64,000 bases of DNA from Lichtheimia corymbifera B2541 (lineage: Eukaryota > Mucoromycota > Mucoromycetes > Mucorales > Lichtheimiaceae): positions 1-64,000 of the forward strand of contig JNEU01001057.1 of the NCBI GenBank assembly GCA_000697475.1, read 5' to 3'. The notes below the pieces were generated by a model, which saw only the letters and a list, made by a program, of their open reading frames with translations, made no database searches and was not told the DNA's origin. A program made the translations under genes and the position numbers. Positions within the stretch are counted from its first letter, which is position 1. Each line of letters starts with the position of its first letter. Below are positions 57,402 to 64,000 of this stretch, piece by piece.

Positions 57402-59015
57402 AAATGTAATGTGGATACAAGAAAGAGAGCCATCGCGGTGCCGAAATTGAAAATCAATGCGTAAATCGCGCAATCAACGCGTGAGCTTGGTTTCCGCCTA
57501 CCCTTTTAAATGACAAGCAGTATATGATATGCCATACAATGATGAGCTATTATTTGGCTACTGCGCATGTGTCAGCGTTAATGGGGCCAACAACTGGGTA
57601 TTTTATGGATCTTGATGATTGTGTGCTGGTGGGATGATCCATGTTGTCGCTATAATATGGCAGCAAGATAGCAGCAATGGACATGTGGTATTGCATAATT
57701 AGGCTCTAAAAGGTTGGCGACATGTGACAGAAAGATGAGATAACACGCTTACCTTACTCCTTGATATTTATGTACTCCATGCACTCGAGATAGGATCGAC
57801 GACCTGCGTATGTTAGAAAACCCCACATTGCCTTTTCCTTGGATCTATCGGTTATTGCTATAACCACCGTTCCACATGCCACATGTAATTGACAAGGGTA
57901 ATGCTACGGAGTACACGTTGTTGTTATGTATTTTACTTGTATGGCGAAGATGTTTATATGTATTGAATGAGGAGGAGGGGGTCAGTGATCGAAAGTGGAA
58001 AGCAAGAACCGAAGAAAAAGCTGAAACATAAAGATGTTTCTATAAGCAGGAGGTGGCAAGTTACACATCCAGGGTATGTGCACCTTTTTCTTTTGGTTCG
58101 TAGTGAGTGATGAAAACCTTGTCGGTTGCACAACACCAACTCTGTCGCATAAAGTGGCGCTTCATAGGTCGAAAAATATCGTTTCCGTCCCGAGTCTTCC
58201 GATGGATTATCATTAGTGACAAAGAAGAATATCATTAAAGAATGAACTCCAAGGACAGCTGCGAACTCATAACACGATGATGCGATTGGCGTCAAAGACG
58301 TGTCAGGTGCGTTATAACCTTGTGATCACAAGATGAGCGGCATTGTATGGATTGGGGTGTTCGGGGGTAACGGGCGAATTTTAGGGGGGCGTCATCAACC
58401 GTGATTGAGGAATCATATAGCGGGAAATGAGAAAGGAAGAGAAATAGAAAGGTTAAGCTGCGCGTTGATCTCATTGTTTTTGGCACAATGTTTATCTAGC
58501 TTCCAAACTAGGACACACATGATGATGAGGAAGTGTTTTTCATACACACGGAACAAAGACTGACAATTGGATGATGCATCCTGCAGCTCGTTGATGACCA
58601 CGCGGATAAGGTACCCACCACGCTGCTGTACTTTGTTCATCCCCCGCTTGGGCTCATTGTCCATTGCACAATTTATTGTCTTGTTTGTATTTGGATCATG
58701 GAGAGCTGTCAGTGCAGATGATTTCTTTGTGTTAGCAAAGTGGGCTGTGTACGTGTGTGTGTGTGCAATGTTATCGGTGAGTGTGGTTGGGGGTGGGAGG
58801 GGAAAGAAAGAAGACATGTTGGATGGGTGGTTGCACTGAAAAAACGCCAAGTGCTACTTGAAGGAGCATCCGTGTGGAGCACATTTTATTCATGGTGAGT
58901 CGAGCGCAAGTAGATAAAGTGCTAAAGCCAGCAAGTACCTATATATATGCGTCCTTTATTCACATCCACCCCCACTTGCAGCTTTTCTTTCTTTTTCTCA
59001 CACACCTTTTCATTC
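57402..59015. other. Intergenic region with possible unresolved minus-strand exons
   Basis: About 1.6 kb. On the minus strand, MDNEPKRGMNKVQQRGGYLI then RVVINELQDASSNCQSLFRV (about 58555-58665) and, in another frame, FRPMKRHFMRQSWCCATDKV then FITHYEPKEKGAHTLDV with stop (about 58066-58176) look like exons of one small gene. I could not join them with confidence and recognise no family. The part near 59015 is the forkhead gene promoter, with a tatatatatgc near 58939. Confidence 0.35.
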
Positions 59016-61150
59016 ATGGCTTCAAACCAAAACATGTCTGCTGCACAACAAGCACAGGCACTCACTTTTCAGCTGGTCCAACCACCCACGTCTTCTGTAT
59101 CATCACCAGCTACTCCCCAAAGTCAAACGACATCAAGTCAACGTGAACGACGTGCATCAAGAGATCGTGCTAGCAGTGCTCAATCGTCGTGTATGGGTGT
59201 GATTTCTTCTTTTGCCATCATCCAAGAGACACCAAAGAAGACTACCAGCAAGCCAAAGTTACACAACACAATGGCAACATCAATCGACGCTCATTTGGGT
59301 GATGAACAACAACATCAACAACAACAGCCACAGCAAAATCAAAGGCCAAAAGCATCTGAGCTGCGGTTCAAGATTGAATCAGTGGGCACACATTTGGAAG
59401 AAGATGATGATCTTGATACATGTCCCGCACGTACTCGTGCAGCCTGGCCTCGTCAAATTACTCCATGGTGGACACCTACACATCGTTATGAAAAGCCTCC
59501 ATATTCGTATGCTACGCTCATTGCTCACGCCATCTTGTCAAGCAAAGATGGTCGTCTGACTCTTAGTGACATTTACAAGTGGATATCGGAACACTATCCG
59601 TATTATGTGCCAGGTCAACATGGTTGGCAGGTAACGTGCATCATCCCCCACTTTCTTTTTTGCATATTTGTACTTATATATACTCTCTCTAGAATTCAAT
59701 TCGTCACAACTTATCGCTCAACAAGAAATGGTTCTTGAAACTAGACCGACGTCCCACTCAAGCCAATCCTGGCAAAGGTTGCTATTGGACATTGGTTGCT
59801 GGTACCGAGCAATACTTTATTGATCAGCTTACACAAGCTGGTGGTCACAGCCGCAAGCACCATGATATCGGTTTAACTGCTGAGTTGTCAATCGGCAATC
59901 ACCGAAGAGGATCTTGTTATTATGGACGCAACAATAATGGCAACAACAACAACAACCGATCTGATGACTCGTCCTCAAGCGGTTCCACTGCAGTTCATCA
60001 TGGTAACATGCTGATCACGCGCCCTGAAGACTATGAAGCACCGAAAAAGACTCCGGCTCCACTTGGGATGTATACCACTTTCCGTATGGCTGATATGGAT
60101 GACAAGTCAAAGTCTAAGCGCGAGAATGGTTCTCTTCACAAGCAACGCACAAACAAGAAGCGACGTCCTCAACAACAACGTAATAATACTGAATCAGGCT
60201 ATGACAGTGGTGTAGACGTTAGCAGCAAGTACGTTCAAAAGGCCAAGGCAAAACAAAAGCAGCAACAACAACAACAACAACAGCAACAGCAACAGCAACA
60301 GCAGCCATCTCCTTCGACAGCGATCGATGACATTCTTGGTGGTGGTGATTATAGCTGGCAAGACAATCTCTTGGATGTGGCTGTGCCATTTGCCAACCTT
60401 GATATCAATGATTCCACCTTTTTGTCGTATTTGCCCCAAGGCTATGATGCCAGTAACGTACAAGACCAGCAAGAACCATGGGTACTGCCAACAACATCCA
60501 GCGACTGGTTTCAAGGAACAATGTCAACACCTGCTTACATGTTTGGCACGCCATTGTTGGATCACTCTGGTATTGACGCTAATACCAGCCAAGCATGGAA
60601 CCCCACACCATCACAAGACGTTTGGTCTACCAACGAATTCTTATCATCCGTTTCTGCGCCTGCTATTGATGATATTCAACCATCTCTTTCTTATCCAACA
60701 CTCTTGGCTTCTCGTTACGAGCCTCCTCAGCAAGATTCAGCATCCATGATGCCTTTGAATGACCAACAACAGCAGCAATTGCAGCAGCATGAATCCTATG
60801 ACCAAGACAGCAAGGTCGAAGATTGTCTCAAAAAGGTGCTTTCCTACCAGCAGTGTCTTCAACAACAACAGCAATTTGACAGCAATAATGATATCGTTGC
60901 AAGCTCCTCATGTACCCAAGCAACATCATTGTATTCCAATCAAGTACTCAAATCCGAACCCATTGTGATCAACCTGGATGATGAGGAAGTTACAACAAAG
61001 TACCTACATTTTGAGGAAGACCAAGCCGATGCTGACGACGAAGATGATGATGATGAGGAGGAGAATGTCCCTTCCACTAATCCTTGTAATGATACCCCAA
61101 CGTCTGTGCTCGAAGAGTATGGATCCATGTCTGCCCTTTTGTTTGCCTAA
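59016..61150 (+). CDS. Forkhead (winged-helix) transcription factor
   Basis: Two exons (59016 to about 59629, and about 59693-61150) encode about 690 residues. The N-terminal 150 residues are Gln/Ser/Thr-rich. The forkhead domain is complete across the intron: KPPYSYATLIAHAILSSKDG, RLTLSDIYKWISEHYPYY, GQHGWQNSIRHNLSLNKKWF and NPGKGCYWTL; NSIRHNLSLN is the DNA-recognition helix. The rest is Asn-, Gln- and Ser-rich with a poly-Gln run of about 18 residues (60258-60305) and an acidic patch (DADDEDDDDEEEN) near the end, a likely activation region. There is no FHA domain, so it is closer to Hcm1/Sep1-type than Fkh1/2 factors (inference), which would mean cell-cycle targets. Met 59016 is chosen; an in-frame Met lies at 58947. 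Confidence 0.9.
60258..60305 (+). repeat. CAG/CAA repeat coding for poly-glutamine
   Basis: A run of about 16-18 CAA/CAG codons within the forkhead gene. Mixed codons suggest it is fairly stable in length. Confidence 0.9.
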
Positions 61151-61500
61151 ACCATCATTTGTTTTGTTTACTTCAGTTTTCATCCACTCCCCCCAAACAT
61201 GTCACATTATCTCCCTTTGGTCATGAATAATAAAAAAACAATCATACAACTATAGAAATGTGCCTCGATAAATGTGCCTCGTTGACGAATCCTTCTTCCC
61301 AACCCAAACATGGTAATCCCAAAACAAATTGACATATCTTTCTTCATCAAAAAACAACCTTGTTGATTGCGTTATAGTGCGCGAATTGTAAAATTATGCA
61401 ACTGTAAAAAGAGAGGAAACGACGGGTAAAGAAAAAAAGAAATTGAAAGGAGATATGGGAAAGTGGAGGACTTTTTGATGATTGTCTTTGGGTCTTTTTT
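61151..61500. other. Convergent 3' spacer (forkhead / CDC48)
   Basis: 3' regions of two convergent genes, including aataataaaaaaac near 61227. Nothing else seen. Confidence 0.45.

Positions 61501-64000
<2,500 letters not shown>

Overview
The window looks like nuclear DNA of an early-diverging fungus, most likely a Mucoromycota (Mucorales-type) species; this is inferred from gene content and architecture, not from a marker gene. The genes are split by many short (about 50-80 nt) GT..AG introns, the intergenic gaps are short, and the set mixes ordinary fungal genes (Zn2Cys6 factor, Hal-type and Ran1/Sks1-type kinases, Edc3, secreted pectinases) with a presenilin, which ascomycete and basidiomycete yeasts lack. 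No tRNA, rRNA, CRISPR or viral gene was recognised. Genes were delimited by joining ORF pieces at plausible splice sites, so exon edges are predictions.

Layout. 1-3.6 kb is a repeat block: a degenerate array of a 150-190 bp module plus large foldback (inverted-repeat) elements. 3.9-33.9 kb is gene-dense: a PGAP4-like membrane protein (-), eRF3/Sup35 (-), choline/ethanolamine phosphotransferase (+), a glutaredoxin-like protein (+), a G-protein gamma subunit (-), CCR4-NOT subunit Not3 (-), an ITFG1/TIP-like FG-GAP membrane protein (+), NADP-isocitrate dehydrogenase (+), RhoGDI (+), mitochondrial bL12m (-), a Ran1/Sks1-like kinase (-), a Zn2Cys6 transcription factor (-), a MYND-finger/presenilin fusion (-) and a Hal4/5-like kinase (-). 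34-38.1 kb is gene-poor and ends in a second, shorter copy of the left repeat block.

From 38.9 kb come Edc3 (+) and uracil phosphoribosyltransferase (-), then an unresolved stretch (43.5-45.2 kb) with a possible broken gene and a promoter rich in ACGCGT boxes. A pectinase pair follows (pectin methylesterase and GH28, both +), then a TauD-type dioxygenase (+) and mitochondrial uS2m (+). Two tandem, diverged Pot1-like telomere proteins (-,-), a forkhead factor (+) and the 3' part of CDC48/p97 (-, running off the right edge) complete the window.

Functional links. eRF3 (with a PABP-binding PAM2-like motif), Not3 and Edc3 all act in translation termination and mRNA decay, though they are scattered. 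The two pectinases probably act in sequence on plant pectin. The most notable items are the MYND-presenilin fusion, the tandem Pot1 pair with conserved intron positions, the foldback family whose central loop occurs in both orientations, and a possible spliced alternative C-terminus ending in -KL on the NADP-IDH.
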